From NCBI GenBank assembly GCA_016000045.1, contig JAECQY010000009.1, forward strand, positions 16,823 to 80,822: a stretch of DNA of 64,000 bases, given 5' to 3'. Each line of letters begins with the position of its first letter. The stretch's first letter is position 1. Position numbers and translations under genes: made by a program. This document shows, piece after piece, positions 16,071 to 26,533 of this stretch. The notes under the pieces were generated by a model that had not been told where the DNA came from, did no database searches, and saw only the letters and a list, made by a program, of their open reading frames with translations. The DNA is from Myxococcaceae bacterium. Its GTDB lineage: Bacteria; Myxococcota; UBA727; JABDBI01.

Positions 16071-18992
16071 ATGAATAGATCGACCTTCGTCATCTTCACA
16101 ATTAGTTTAATCGGATTGCCTGCTTTTTCCGCCAGAGAGAAATTATTGTTTTCCGTCGCCAAAAAACCCTATGTCGAACTTAATTTAGCAGCATTGAACG
16201 TGATTACCCCCTTGGTTCCAGTGGCTGCTCAAGAACCTGCGCAATCGAACCCTCCGGTGGAAGGAGTCGTGCTTGGTATTGATGAGCAAAAAAAACGTCT
16301 CATAGCAGCTACATTGAACCCGATGGGTACCCAGATCAGGCATTTCTGGCTACCCAAGGACATTGCTGTTCTTGGGTCTCATGTCACGATCGATCGAGCC
16401 GAATGGACTCACGCATGTGATGATACTAGCAGTATCTCAAACCAATGGCCTTTTGTAAGTCAGATCATTCGCTTTGATTCGCTTAACCGAACTATCGGGT
16501 GCATTACTGAAACAGGGTGGTTTCGATTAGCTGATGGTACGGAGATAGAGTTTCCAGCAAATCTCCCGCTTCCCAAAAAAACAACGCTCTATCGCTACGA
16601 CCGGATTGGTAACATCTTGCTTATTTTCAATGATGACGAATTAGAATGCGTTTCTGGATCGTTCTGTAATGATGAAAACTGTCAATATTCACACTCTTTA
16701 AGGAATTCGGAAGCTATTTCGCGATTTAAAAATCGTCTATATCTTCAAGGGAAAACCGCCCAAGAATTTTATAAACATGTTGAAGAACCAGACTTGTTAA
16801 ATACTGCCATGAGAAACGCATGCATTGGCATGTATGCTGCCTACGAAGGCTTTGCTCAAACGGTTCTTGATGAAGCGATCAATTTGTTCGTGGGTGAGGT
16901 CGGTTTTATTTCGCATGCCGAGATGAAAGATGCCTTAAAGTTGGAATTTGAAAAAACCGGTCATAAAAGAAAGCCACATAAACCAAGTGAGCTCATTGAG
17001 GTTTGGCGAGGCGCTCTTCAAAGAGCATGTAATATCAGCCTAGAATCTTCTCCTAGGTTCAAAGAATTTCGCCATGGTTCAGGCTTCGTATCTACCCAAA
17101 CATGGTTCAAAAAAGATGATGAGGACAGTGATTTTCAGCCTTTCTACTTCTCTATCGAAGATAGTGACCAATTTACAAGCCTTTTTTATGGAGCAAGAAA
17201 CGTATTCGGTCATGGTACCGCAGACGATACGATATCAGGCCGTGGAGTACTATTTGAGCTAGAAGATGAATTAGGAAAAATAACAAATTCACAATTAGCA
17301 GAATTGGCAATTTGTCTCAATAGTATGTTGAACAAGGATCTATGTAATGCGAGCGTGTCCTACCGGCAAACTCAATGGTTGTATTCTATTTTTCGAGGGG
17401 TGACGATTGCGACACAAAGATTGATCAGTTTATGGACCTACGACGCTTTCAGAGAGTCTTTGGGTATCGACATTCACCTCTGGGACTTCGCTCCAGCAAT
17501 GCTATGCGATTGGAAGCGAGATGGATCAGATTTTCAGGCTCAGCAGAGAAAAGAACGCATTGTCATTCAGACACCTGGAGAGAAGGCTCGTGGTGTATGT
17601 GAAGATCAGTTGAAATTCGAGACTCAGCAAAAAAAAGAACGCATTGCCATTCAGACATTTGAAAAGAAGATCCGTGGTGTATGCGTGAAATTCGAGACTC
17701 AGCAGAGAAAAGAGTGCATTGCCGCTCAGACACCTGCAGAGAAGGTTCGTGGTGTATGTGAAGATCAGTTGAAATTCGAGACTCAGCAAAGAAAAGAACG
17801 CATTGCCATTCAGATATCTGAAGAGAAGGCCCGTGGTGTCTGTAAAGATCAGTTGAACTTCGAAGCTGATCAAAGAGAAAAACGCATTGCCATTCAGGGA
17901 TCTGAAGAGAGTGGTCGTAGCAAGCAGGAATCAGCGGAGGAGTCTGGCAGGAAGTCTCTGAGCAACCTTCTGTCTGAGTATAAGTATGGAAAGGAGCTAT
18001 CAAAGAAGCTATTAAATGAGCGCAACAATGTGAACGGGAAGCATTTCACAGAATCTAAGACCTTAGGAGAAGCAGAAAAGGTGGAGCGGGCGTGCATTGA
18101 AGATCAGAAGAGGGCAGACCTCCTTCATCTCAAAAAGTGGTTCTTTAACGAACATCGACATAACCAAAAGGCAAGGATCCAAGCGGATAAGCTCCAATAC
18201 CACTGGCATGCACCGCAAGAGCCAGCTTTTAGACAGTTTCAAGAAGCGTATGTTGATGGCAGTCGTGGAGATTGTGGATTTATTGCCATTGGAACTACAC
18301 GAGCAGATGCTATTCGATTGCTACAACAACACGCTGAAGCTCCTGACGTTCAACGTCAAATGATACCGGATATTCTCTTTGCAACTCTTCCAGAAACTGC
18401 TGAAGAGGATGATACCTTACCACTTCCATATTCTCTTCACACTTTGCGGCGTCAGCAGACGGAACGCGATGCCTTACTGACTCAGCTGGAAGACCAGAGA
18501 CGTACTATCAACCTAGAGCGTGGCCAAGATGACACCATGCACAGAACTGTAGACTATCTCATGGAAAACCCAACCACATATACTTGGGCAACAGCTTTTA
18601 TCGATAATCATCAAAGGCTTCAACAAATTGAAGCGGAGATTAGGGACTTTGTCCCAACAGCCGAACAAGTGCGAGATTTTGTCCAGTATGAATATCGCGC
18701 ACGCCATGGATACTTAGGATATTTTCGGGGAGGCGGAGGGACTCTAGAGGTTTTGGCTCGTCTCTTAGATATACAAGTAACCGTATTGGAGGGTCAGGGA
18801 ACTTTGAGTCAAACAATTCACGTGCCGTTTGAGCCTCACGATAACGTTACTGCTCCTCGTGGCGTATACTATTTACATCATGTCGGGGGTACAGACATAA
18901 ACGGTCGCGCTTATCTCAATCACTTCAATTTACTATTCGAAGAACCTATTGTTCGCAGCACACTGAGGGCAGGAGTGACAAGCTCGATGTAG
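16071..18992 (+). CDS. Secreted OTU-like cysteine protease with coiled repeat region
   Basis: The start is the ATG at 16071, preceded by AAAAGGAG, giving 973 residues with signal peptide MNRSTFVIFTISLIGLPAFS; the frame is open further upstream but lacks a ribosome site there. Residues about 20-480 are unrecognised. Residues 487-610 hold five imperfect 24-28-residue repeats (FETQQRKERIAIQ core), likely helical. The C-terminal domain has the OTU-type nucleophile motif GSRGDCGFIAIG (Cys735) and, near the end, YLNHFNLLFE (His951), the Cys...His pair of OTU deubiquitinases, plus FRGGGGTLEVLARLL. OTU enzymes cleave ubiquitin chains, which bacteria lack, so an effector or host-directed role is inferred. 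It is flanked by transposon remnants, suggesting acquisition. Confidence 0.75.
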   Translation: MNRSTFVIFTISLIGLPAFSAREKLLFSVAKKPYVELNLAALNVITPLVPVAAQEPAQSNPPVEGVVLGIDEQKKRLIAATLNPMGTQIRHFWLPKDIAVLGSHVTIDRAEWTHACDDTSSISNQWPFVSQIIRFDSLNRTIGCITETGWFRLADGTEIEFPANLPLPKKTTLYRYDRIGNILLIFNDDELECVSGSFCNDENCQYSHSLRNSEAISRFKNRLYLQGKTAQEFYKHVEEPDLLNTAMRNACIGMYAAYEGFAQTVLDEAINLFVGEVGFISHAEMKDALKLEFEKTGHKRKPHKPSELIEVWRGALQRACNISLESSPRFKEFRHGSGFVSTQTWFKKDDEDSDFQPFYFSIEDSDQFTSLFYGARNVFGHGTADDTISGRGVLFELEDELGKITNSQLAELAICLNSMLNKDLCNASVSYRQTQWLYSIFRGVTIATQRLISLWTYDAFRESLGIDIHLWDFAPAMLCDWKRDGSDFQAQQRKERIVIQTPGEKARGVCEDQLKFETQQKKERIAIQTFEKKIRGVCVKFETQQRKECIAAQTPAEKVRGVCEDQLKFETQQRKERIAIQISEEKARGVCKDQLNFEADQREKRIAIQGSEESGRSKQESAEESGRKSLSNLLSEYKYGKELSKKLLNERNNVNGKHFTESKTLGEAEKVERACIEDQKRADLLHLKKWFFNEHRHNQKARIQADKLQYHWHAPQEPAFRQFQEAYVDGSRGDCGFIAIGTTRADAIRLLQQHAEAPDVQRQMIPDILFATLPETAEEDDTLPLPYSLHTLRRQQTERDALLTQLEDQRRTINLERGQDDTMHRTVDYLMENPTTYTWATAFIDNHQRLQQIEAEIRDFVPTAEQVRDFVQYEYRARHGYLGYFRGGGGTLEVLARLLDIQVTVLEGQGTLSQTIHVPFEPHDNVTAPRGVYYLHHVGGTDINGRAYLNHFNLLFEEPIVRSTLRAGVTSSM
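17532..17906 (+). repeat. Five tandem intragenic repeats in the OTU protein
   Basis: Five direct repeats of about 72-84 bases with the translated core F-E-T-Q-Q-R-K-E-R-I-A-I-Q, followed by a variable link and RGVC. The repeats differ by substitutions and by loss of a three-residue DQL unit in copy 2. They encode charged helical repeats and are not a CRISPR array, because they are coding and have no spacers. Confidence 0.85.
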
Positions 18993-19172
18993 GGCCAAAC
19001 AGCAACGAGCTAAAACATTCTGGTCCAGGCGATAGAGCCGTTTTGTGTGTAGGTATTATAAAAGCCTTTTTCACTTTTTGAAAGTACGAGACCGCTAAAA
19101 TCTGAGGGCTAAGGGGGGGCTAACTTGGCACATAGGTAACACTTTCAAAAAGGAGAATCATTAATAGATCCC

Positions 19173-19484
19173 ATGACCTGGCATCAAACCGAAGTATATC
19201 AAGAGAGAATCAAATTGATTGATGATTGGCTCGCAGGTGAGTTTTGCTCGTCGGCGCTGTGTCAATGTTATCCGATAATCCAGCGGACAGGTTACAAGCT
19301 TTATCGAAGCCTTCAAACACGAAGAGAGAGAATCCGCAGCCTAAGTCGTCTATCAATTTGGTGGCTGAAGTTGGGGATTCTCACTGAACTTCAAGCAGTT
19401 CTACTTGTCACTCATGAAAAAATTCGTCGTTATTTTAGACACGTTGAAGCATTTCTCAGCCAGAATCAAGCTCATGTCGTCTGA
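19173..19484 (+). pseudogene. IS481-type transposase N-terminal remnant
   Basis: A 103-codon frame begins MTWHQTEVYQERIKLIDDWL, then SALCQCYPIIQRTGYKLY. This matches the start of IS481 transposases (WKExxVMDER..., LCRRYGISRKTGYKW), a helix-turn-helix. The HTH is damaged and the DDE core is absent, so it is a dead fragment. Direct upstream sequence contains AAAAAGGAG, probably the original ribosome site. The catalytic half of a related element appears at 58.6-58.9 kb. Confidence 0.6.
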
Positions 19485-19546
19485 ACTGTGCTGTATTTTT
19501 GAATTTCGCTGGAATTTTTATATATTTGTTGCTGAATCTTTTTGAT

Positions 19547-20455
19547 TCAATCAGTCTGTGTTTTACTCGAGGAGTCAGAAGAGCCGCTTTCTTCAAGCTG
19601 TTCTATTTTTTCCAGAGAAAAACCTGTGGCTTTCGAAATGGTCGGCTTATCAACTTTTAGGATAAGAAGATTTCGGGCGGTTTGGAGATTGGCCAGCTCT
19701 GTCCATATGGGCTTGCCTTTTTCTAAGCCGATCGCCTCGCCTTCAACCATACCGAGATCAAACTGTTCTTTAGCGCTTAATTCTTCGGTTTCTAATAAAA
19801 GACGCGCTCTTACATACGCATCATATTCTTCAGGGGTCCAATTAGCACGCTCCATGGCCTCAAAGGCTTGGCTCACACAGAGGTCTTTAAGCAATGGAGG
19901 GTGGGAACGAGTATGAGCATCTCTTAGGAAGAATAGCCACTCGTCCTCAAAGTTTAACAACTCTTTTTCTGTTTTGTGGAATTTCTCCAGCTCCACAAAT
20001 ACATAAGATAACTCTCGAAGATGATGTTGACCGGTTTTCTCTTCCAAAGTTCGATGGTAACTGATCGCTTCAATATTCGATGGCAAAATCGATTCTTTGA
20101 GAACTGCGACAACGACCACCGGCAGAAGATCAGCATGTTTTTTACCTGCTTGTATCTGCGAGGTATAGGCGTGAGCTCCATAATATTGCATGCGTTTTAA
20201 AAAAATCGGACTTCGTCGGCACTGCATCTCGATCAGGAAATAAGTACCCGATTCATCCTGGCATTTGAGGTCAAACAGGCTTCTTTTACCCTGACCCAAA
20301 TCAGGGATTTGTTCTGTTGGCACAAATTCGACTTTTTGGATTCTTTTGCCTGCAGATAATCGCAAGATGTTATTTAAAAAGTCCATCATCCTGATCGGGT
20401 CACCAAAGACTTTTTTAAATCCAACATCATTAGTCGGGTCTAAGTAGCGTTGCAT
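19547..20455 (-). CDS. Rpn-family recombination-promoting nuclease (PD-(D/E)XK transposase-like)
   Basis: A 302-residue protein starting MQRYLDPTNDVGFKKVFGDP, the classical opening of the PF12784/Rpn family. The nuclease core is visible as SLFDLKCQDESGTYFLIEMQ (Asp and Glu-x-Gln strand), followed by FLKRMQYYGAHAYTSQIQAG. The C-terminus contains LARNLLI-type helices (LQTARNLLILKVDKPTISKA). These proteins promote recA-independent recombination in E. coli. It is intact here, while two decayed copies lie at 15.1 kb and 31.0 kb, evidence that the family spreads within this genome. It is isolated from its neighbours. Confidence 0.85.
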   Translation of the reverse strand: MQRYLDPTNDVGFKKVFGDPIRMMDFLNNILRLSAGKRIQKVEFVPTEQIPDLGQGKRSLFDLKCQDESGTYFLIEMQCRRSPIFLKRMQYYGAHAYTSQIQAGKKHADLLPVVVVAVLKESILPSNIEAISYHRTLEEKTGQHHLRELSYVFVELEKFHKTEKELLNFEDEWLFFLRDAHTRSHPPLLKDLCVSQAFEAMERANWTPEEYDAYVRARLLLETEELSAKEQFDLGMVEGEAIGLEKGKPIWTELANLQTARNLLILKVDKPTISKATGFSLEKIEQLEESGSSDSSSKTQTD

Positions 20456-20534
20456 AGGGTCTTAAGATTACATGAACGAAGGTGGAGTTGCAATGGAATG
20501 TCTGGTGAGTAAACCCTAGGGGTGTTGTTTCAGC

Positions 20535-22904
20535 GTGCATATGCTAGGCTCGCGGCTTATGTTTCGAAAGATAAAGTATTCGGACGATCAAGCTTTTTCT
20601 TTGCGCAGTTTAGCGGAGGAAGGGGTGGTGGTGTATGTTCACCGAACGCGTTCCGTTTTGTTACACTGGGTTCTTGCCAGTATGATAGCGCGGTATGAGC
20701 TTCCCGAGATTTTATACTCGACATTCAAAGCCAGCAAAGTATCTAATCTGATCCGAGCTGTTCGATTGGCAACGGGATCGATTGAGATTTTTTTAAGAAA
20801 AGCCAATACCGCCTTTTCTCAAAGGAGCAGTGAGAAGAGGGATTATATCAAGACTTTGATCCGAATCCAAAAAAGCTCTGAAACACCTATTTTTTTGGTT
20901 CCTCACTTCTTAGTTCTCGGAAACCGGTCGTCGAGTTTGAAGCCTTCGGCGGTCGATATGATTTTTGGTTCTCGCAACGATCCGGGTTTTGTTCGTTTGC
21001 TGCTTCGATTGCTGCTTTTCCGAAATTCGGGTCAATGGGCTACTGCAGAGCCATTGAATTTAAAAGCGTTTTTAGAGCAAAATCCTCATGCTACCGATGT
21101 GGTCCTCTCGCGTCGGACTCGAGGGATTCTTCAAAAGCGCTTCAAAGGATTGGCCAGAGCCTTTCATGGACCTTCGCTGAAAAGTACGAATCGCATTCAA
21201 GTGGATACACTGCGGGATCACGATCTTCAAAATTTTATGATGGAGGTAGAAAAGCAAACTGGGCTTCCTCGTGTCAAGCTTTTTAAGAAAGCTCAAGAAT
21301 ACTACTTACGAATCGCAGCTCGATTTGACGTAGATATGATTCATCTCATTAACCAGGTGTTTGGTTTTGTTTGGAATCGAATTTACGATGGAGTGGTGTG
21401 GAAGAAATCCGATATTGAAAAGATCAAGCAAGCCTCTCAAAAAGGGCCTGTGATTCTCGTCCCTGCGCATCGAAGCCATATGGATTATTTGGTTCTCAGT
21501 CAAATATTTTACTGGGAAGGCCTGATGGTACCTCATATTGCTGCCGGTGAAAATTTGTCCTTCTTTCCACTGGGGATTATTTTTCGAAGGGGGGGCGCTT
21601 ATTTTATTCGTCGCTCATTCAAAGGAGACCCTCTTTATTCGCAGGTGGTTCGGGCTTACCTGAAGAAACTCTTGCGAGAAGGCTATACTCAAGAGTTTTT
21701 CATCGAAGGCGGCCGTAGTCGCAGCGGAAAAACATTGCCTCCTAAACTGGGACTCTTATCCATCATGGTGGATTGTCTGAGTAAGTCCAAACTGTATGAA
21801 GCGACCTTTATCCCAGTTTCCATTTCCTACGAAAAACTTTTAGAAGCAAACGAATACAGGCGAGAACTCGAAGGTGCAGAGAAGCGAGCAGAAAGCCGAG
21901 GCGACATCTTCCGTTCTCTCAAAATTTTGAGAAAACGTTATGGGCGAATTTTTGTTAATTTTGATGAACCCATTTCGTTCACGGAATTTTATCAGACAGG
22001 TCAAGTTGATTTGGTGCCACGTTTGGCGCATCGAATCATGGCGGGCATCCAGCGCTCAACGGTGGTGACGCCGGTATCTTTAGTCGCTACAGCTTTGATG
22101 GGTTCCAAGAGGAGGATCCTTTCCAGAGGACAAATCGAGTGGTCCATTAAGCGTTTGGCTCAGTATGTTCAAATTCCCAAACCAAGCTTGGAGAAAGTGC
22201 TCCACAATCTAATCCACGATGAGCTGATTGTTTGTGAGACAGCAGGCCGTCGTTTGTACTATCGCGTTCCTGAAAAAGCGGCATTATCGCTTGACTACTA
22301 CAAGAACAACCTGATTCACCATTTTGCAGCCGATGCGATTTTAGCGATGGCGTTTCAAATATCTGCCCGAGGCGATCGCCGAAAAAGTGTCAAACGCTCT
22401 ATTTTGCACAAGCAAGCCTTGCTTTTAAGTCGAATCTTTAAATTCGAATTCAGTTACTCGGTGGATGAGAATTTAGAGAATATATTCGAACAACGCTTGA
22501 ACGAAGGGATTGAAGCGAAGATTCTCTTGCGAGTACAGGATCAAATTCGCTTGTCCGAATCCAAAGAAGCATTCTCACAGCTTTCTTTTATGGCGAACCT
22601 GTTGGCTAACTTTGTCGATGCCTATTGGGTTTGCGCTAGAAAGCTTGAGTCTGCTTTGTTAAAGGCTCCGACTCGCAAAATTTTGGTCGGTTTGCTTCTC
22701 GATTGCTTGCGAGAAGCTGTGTTAAGTGGAGCCAGTGATTACCCAGAAATCGTCAGCAAATCTTTGGTTGAAAATGCAATCATGTGGTTCGAAGATGCCG
22801 GAATACTGGTTTGGGAACAAGGAAAGGCAAGAATGAAGGCGGACAAAAAGCCGGATTTCAAAATTTATTTACAAGCATTGCAAGATTGTCATTATGGAAA
22901 TTAA
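20535..22904 (+). CDS. plsB: Glycerol-3-phosphate 1-O-acyltransferase
   Basis: Catalyses the first acylation of glycerol-3-phosphate in phospholipid synthesis at the inner membrane. The four acyltransferase blocks are present: HRSHMDYL (H-x4-D), GGAYFIRRSF, FIEGGRSRSGK, and FIPVSISYEK, spanning about residues 310-440 of 789. The length agrees with PlsB rather than the short PlsC. The frame opens with GTG at 20535; ATGs at 20541 and 20559 (MFRKIKYS) are equally possible, as no clear ribosome site distinguishes them. The stop lies 3 bases before uvrA, suggesting co-transcription. Confidence 0.93.
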   Translation: MHMLGSRLMFRKIKYSDDQAFSLRSLAEEGVVVYVHRTRSVLLHWVLASMIARYELPEILYSTFKASKVSNLIRAVRLATGSIEIFLRKANTAFSQRSSEKRDYIKTLIRIQKSSETPIFLVPHFLVLGNRSSSLKPSAVDMIFGSRNDPGFVRLLLRLLLFRNSGQWATAEPLNLKAFLEQNPHATDVVLSRRTRGILQKRFKGLARAFHGPSLKSTNRIQVDTLRDHDLQNFMMEVEKQTGLPRVKLFKKAQEYYLRIAARFDVDMIHLINQVFGFVWNRIYDGVVWKKSDIEKIKQASQKGPVILVPAHRSHMDYLVLSQIFYWEGLMVPHIAAGENLSFFPLGIIFRRGGAYFIRRSFKGDPLYSQVVRAYLKKLLREGYTQEFFIEGGRSRSGKTLPPKLGLLSIMVDCLSKSKLYEATFIPVSISYEKLLEANEYRRELEGAEKRAESRGDIFRSLKILRKRYGRIFVNFDEPISFTEFYQTGQVDLVPRLAHRIMAGIQRSTVVTPVSLVATALMGSKRRILSRGQIEWSIKRLAQYVQIPKPSLEKVLHNLIHDELIVCETAGRRLYYRVPEKAALSLDYYKNNLIHHFAADAILAMAFQISARGDRRKSVKRSILHKQALLLSRIFKFEFSYSVDENLENIFEQRLNEGIEAKILLRVQDQIRLSESKEAFSQLSFMANLLANFVDAYWVCARKLESALLKAPTRKILVGLLLDCLREAVLSGASDYPEIVSKSLVENAIMWFEDAGILVWEQGKARMKADKKPDFKIYLQALQDCHYGN

Positions 22905-22907
22905 TAT

Positions 22908-25511
22908 ATGGGAATAACATCAATTCGTGTTCAAGGAGCTCGAGTACACAATCTGAAAAACATTGGGGTGGAACTTCCCCGAGATCGCTTGGTGGTTCTC
23001 ACTGGGCTCTCCGGTTCCGGCAAGAGTTCATTGGCTTTTGATACCATCTACGCGGAAGGGCAGAGACGATACGTGGAGTCTCTTTCAAGTTACGCCAGGC
23101 AGTTTTTGGAGATGCAAGATAAGCCCGACGTGGACCAAATCGATGGGCTATCACCGGCTATTAGCATTGAGCAAAAGACCACCAGCAAAAATCCTCGTTC
23201 TACGGTCGCGACCGTTACGGAGATATATGACTATCTGAGGCTTCTGTTTGCTCGTGTGGGAAAAGCTTATTGCTATCGCTGTCATCAACCCATCGAAGGT
23301 CGTAGTGCGACTCAAATAGTGGATGAAATTTTAGAACGTGCCTTGGGTGGTAAAGTCCAGATCTTGTCGCCAATTGTTCGCGCACGAAAAGGCGAATATC
23401 GACAAGAGTTAAACGAGTTGCGAAAGCAAGGGTTTGCTCGGGTCCGAATCGATGGGCATATTAAACTTTTAGAAGAAGAATTGAATCTGAACCCCAAAGT
23501 GAAGCATACGATTGAAGTGGTCATCGATCGGCTGAATGTCGAACCAGAAAGTCGGTTGCGCTTAGCGGAAAGCGTTGAATTAGCCCTTAAAAAATCCCGA
23601 GGTTTGGTGGTCGTCCTCTTTGAACAAGAGGAAGTTTTGTTGAGCGAGCACTCCGCTTGCGTAGACTGTGGGATTTCGTATCCGGAAATCGAGCCGCGTT
23701 TATTTTCTTTCAATGCGCCTCAAGGAGCCTGTCCGAAGTGTTCAGGTCTGGGGATGTTGTACGGTCGAGAGGTTGTCGATGAAGAAGCCGTCGGCGAGAT
23801 TTGTCCTGCTTGCCAAGGAGATCGTCTAAGACCTGAGGCACGATCGGTTCAAGTGGGAGGAGAATCGATCGTTGGCCTGACCTCAAAGTCGATTCAACAG
23901 GCTTTTGAATTTTTCAAAGAGCTTCGTTTGAGTGGGCGGTTTGAGACGATTGCAAAGCCAATCTTAAAAGAAATCAGCGGACGCCTTGAATTTTTGCTGG
24001 AAGTTGGCCTCGATTATATACACTTAGATCGAGCTGCCGGATCACTGTCCGGAGGTGAAGCTCAGCGCATTCGTTTGGCAACCCAGATTGGCTCTGCTTT
24101 GGTTGGGGTGCTTTACGTGCTCGATGAGCCGAGCATCGGATTGCATCAACGCGATAATGAGCGCCTCATCGCCACTTTGAAAAAGTTGCGAGATCTTGGA
24201 AATACCGTTTTGGTTGTTGAACACGACGAAGAAACCATTCTGGAATCGGACTATGTTGTCGACATGGGGCCTGGAGCTGGCAGGCTAGGAGGAGAGATCG
24301 TTGCTCAAGGAACGCCGCAAGCGATTCTTGAGAATCCAGAGTCCTTAACTGGCAGATACTTGTCTCGTGCTTTGTGCATCGAAATTCCTCCAAAGCGCCG
24401 AGCAGGTATTGGGAAGAAGCTCGAACTCGTGGGAGCGTCGGGTCATAACCTGAAAGCAGTTGATTTTACCCTACCGCTGGGGACTTTGACTTGCATAACA
24501 GGGGTATCCGGTTCGGGTAAAAGCAGCCTGGTAGTGGATACGCTTCGGCCGATTCTGAATCAAGCTTTTTTCGATTCGAGAGAAAAGCCCTTGATGTATC
24601 AGTCTATCCGAGGTTTGGAACATATTGATAAGCTGATCGATATTGATCAATCGCCGATCGGGCGAACGCCGCGAAGCAATCCGGTGACTTACACGGGTGT
24701 TTTCGACGAGATCCGGGCTCTTTTTGCCAGTCTTCCGGACGCAAAATTGCGACACTACGATGTGGGCCGGTTTTCTTTCAACGTCAAAGGAGGGCGCTGC
24801 GAAATTTGCACCGGAGCAGGCCTGATTAAAATTGAAATGAACTTTTTGCCGGATGTCTATGTCACATGTGATGTCTGCAAAGGGAAACGATTCAATACGG
24901 AAACGCTCAGCGTTCGTTATCGAGACAAAAGCATATCGGACGTGCTGGAAATGACAGTAGACGATGCCTACGAGTTCTTTCAGGCCATTCCGGCGATTGC
25001 TCGCAAGCTCGATACTTTGCGGCGCGTGGGCCTTGGCTATGTGCACTTGGGTCAGCAAGCCACGACTTTGTCCGGTGGAGAGGCGCAGCGGGTCAAACTA
25101 AGCAAAGAGTTAGCCCGTCGTTCTACTGGAAAGACGCTTTATATCTTGGATGAGCCAACAACAGGGCTGCATTTTCACGACGTCAAACACCTTTTAGAGG
25201 TTTTGCAGTACTTGGTCGATCAAGGAAATACGGTTTTGGTGATCGAGCACAATTTGGATGTGATTAAAGTGGCGGATTGGATTGTAGATATGGGTCCAGA
25301 AGGTGGGGATCGAGGAGGGCAGATTGTTGCTCAAGGCTCTCCAGAGCGGATTGCTGGAGTTGAAGCAAGCCATACAGGCCGATTCTTGAAGCAGATCCTG
25401 TCCCGAGAAAATCACGATTTGGCTGAGCGAGAATTGTCGAATCGAGACCGAATTCAGACCATTGACCAAATTCGCGGAAGACGGGCTAAAACAGAGAGAA
25501 TCAAAAAATAA
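22908..25511 (+). CDS. uvrA: Excinuclease ABC subunit A, shortened form
   Basis: The damage-recognition ATPase of nucleotide excision repair. It has two ABC modules: Walker [10 protein letters not shown] (about residue 33) and GVSGSGKSS (about 530), signatures [13 protein letters not shown] and [13 protein letters not shown], and Walker [13 protein letters not shown] and [12 protein letters not shown]. The UvrB-binding region and both zinc modules (CVDCG...CPKC at about 245-278; CEIC...CDVC) are present. The protein is 867 residues, against about 940 normally. Only about 20 residues separate CPKC (275-278) from [13 protein letters not shown] (299), where most UvrA proteins have roughly a hundred. 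A 25-residue basic tail follows the usual end. Confidence 0.93.
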   Translation: MGITSIRVQGARVHNLKNIGVELPRDRLVVLTGLSGSGKSSLAFDTIYAEGQRRYVESLSSYARQFLEMQDKPDVDQIDGLSPAISIEQKTTSKNPRSTVATVTEIYDYLRLLFARVGKAYCYRCHQPIEGRSATQIVDEILERALGGKVQILSPIVRARKGEYRQELNELRKQGFARVRIDGHIKLLEEELNLNPKVKHTIEVVIDRLNVEPESRLRLAESVELALKKSRGLVVVLFEQEEVLLSEHSACVDCGISYPEIEPRLFSFNAPQGACPKCSGLGMLYGREVVDEEAVGEICPACQGDRLRPEARSVQVGGESIVGLTSKSIQQAFEFFKELRLSGRFETIAKPILKEISGRLEFLLEVGLDYIHLDRAAGSLSGGEAQRIRLATQIGSALVGVLYVLDEPSIGLHQRDNERLIATLKKLRDLGNTVLVVEHDEETILESDYVVDMGPGAGRLGGEIVAQGTPQAILENPESLTGRYLSRALCIEIPPKRRAGIGKKLELVGASGHNLKAVDFTLPLGTLTCITGVSGSGKSSLVVDTLRPILNQAFFDSREKPLMYQSIRGLEHIDKLIDIDQSPIGRTPRSNPVTYTGVFDEIRALFASLPDAKLRHYDVGRFSFNVKGGRCEICTGAGLIKIEMNFLPDVYVTCDVCKGKRFNTETLSVRYRDKSISDVLEMTVDDAYEFFQAIPAIARKLDTLRRVGLGYVHLGQQATTLSGGEAQRVKLSKELARRSTGKTLYILDEPTTGLHFHDVKHLLEVLQYLVDQGNTVLVIEHNLDVIKVADWIVDMGPEGGDRGGQIVAQGSPERIAGVEASHTGRFLKQILSRENHDLAERELSNRDRIQTIDQIRGRRAKTERIKK

Positions 25512-25559
25512 AAAGCATGTTTGCTGGAATAGGCCCCTAGCGCAAGAAGTTCAACGATC

Positions 25560-25901
25560 ATGAAAAAGAAATTTGTCTTGGTTTCTATGATGTTTGCAAT
25601 CGCTTCTTGGGCTGAAGAGGAAGCTGTTTTTAATACGACGGAAGATGTTCGTGTGGAACAGCCCTATCCGATCGAAGAAGACACGAACGAAAATAATTTT
25701 GTTACTCGAGCGCTCTTGGGTGCGCGCAAGAAGTGTCAGCGAGCTCGGAGCCTCGTTAAAAAAACTCAAAAAGACGTGGAAACTGCTCGAACAAGCTGGG
25801 AAAAGGTTGAAAGCTCCTGCAAACAAATCTTGGAAAACGAAGACAGTGTTTCCGAAACCCCGGTTGCTCCGAACGCTGACTTGCCAAAAGACGAAATCTA
25901 G
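25560..25901 (+). CDS. Small secreted coiled-coil protein, unknown function
   Basis: A 113-residue protein with signal peptide MKKKFVLVSMMFAIASWA, an acidic middle (PYPIEEDTNENN) and a helical, heptad-like segment ARKKCQRARSLVKKTQKDVE with two Cys (KKCQR, SSCKQ). It lies 14 bases before lolA on the same strand and may be co-transcribed with it. I do not recognise a family. Periplasmic location is inferred from the signal peptide. Confidence 0.55.
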   Translation: MKKKFVLVSMMFAIASWAEEEAVFNTTEDVRVEQPYPIEEDTNENNFVTRALLGARKKCQRARSLVKKTQKDVETARTSWEKVESSCKQILENEDSVSETPVAPNADLPKDEI

Positions 25902-25915
25902 TATTCGTTGACAAG

Positions 25916-26533
25916 ATGCTGATTCGAATCGCATCTTGTTTGCTGTGCTTACCTATCTTAGCGAATGCGGCTGCTTTGGCTAAGATCCAAGCCTTATACG
26001 ATCGGACGCATGCATTTCAGGCGGACTTTCAACAAACCTATCGTAACAAACTCTTCAACCGGACCGAGCACAGTACGGGGGAAGTCCGCTATCAGCGCCT
26101 GGGAAAAATGCGTTGGGACTATCGGTCTCCGCACGCTAAGTCTTTTATTCTCAACGGCAAAAAACTTTGGTTAGTCGAGCCTTCTGAAAAAACAGTTTCG
26201 ATCAATCGCTGTTTCAAGAGTGATACCTTAAGTCAATCGTTGATTTTTCTGGGTGGAGAAGGAAGATTGGCGCGTGAATTTAAGCTTTTGTCTGCTTCCA
26301 AAAACCAGCTCGTGTTGGTTCCCAAGCAAAAGACCGAGCTTTTCGAGAAGCTTATCTTGAGCTTTGAGGCTAAAACATACCAGATTTCACGGGTTATCTT
26401 GATCGATGTCGATGGAAACCAAAACGAGTTTGTATTTTCGAATCGCCGGTTTAATCGCCGATTGCCTGCTCCAGCATTTGATTACAAAACCCCTCCTGGG
26501 TTTGAAGAAGTCAATTTAGCGAGTGATTGTTAA
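25916..26533 (+). CDS. lolA: Outer-membrane lipoprotein carrier protein
   Basis: The periplasmic chaperone that carries lipoproteins from LolCDE to the outer membrane. A signal peptide (MLIRIASCLLCLPILANAAA) precedes a 185-residue mature part with the LolA sequence pattern: FQADFQQTY near residue 38, GEVRYQRLGKMRWDYRSPH, FILNGKKLWLVEPSEKTV, and the L..SLIFLGG stretch. Length is normal. It ends exactly where bamA ends from the other strand, the two stop codons being adjacent. Confidence 0.88.
   Translation: MLIRIASCLLCLPILANAAALAKIQALYDRTHAFQADFQQTYRNKLFNRTEHSTGEVRYQRLGKMRWDYRSPHAKSFILNGKKLWLVEPSEKTVSINRCFKSDTLSQSLIFLGGEGRLAREFKLLSASKNQLVLVPKQKTELFEKLILSFEAKTYQISRVILIDVDGNQNEFVFSNRRFNRRLPAPAFDYKTPPGFEEVNLASDC

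Noticed and set aside
17532..17906. Regular repeats resembling a CRISPR array
   Set aside because: The repeats are in frame, coding, adjacent to one another and diverged; there are no spacers and no cas genes.
17526..18003. Long minus-strand frames opposite the repeat part of the OTU gene
   Set aside because: They mirror the tandem repeats of the plus-strand gene and have no ribosome site or own domain; the plus-strand protein has clear motifs.
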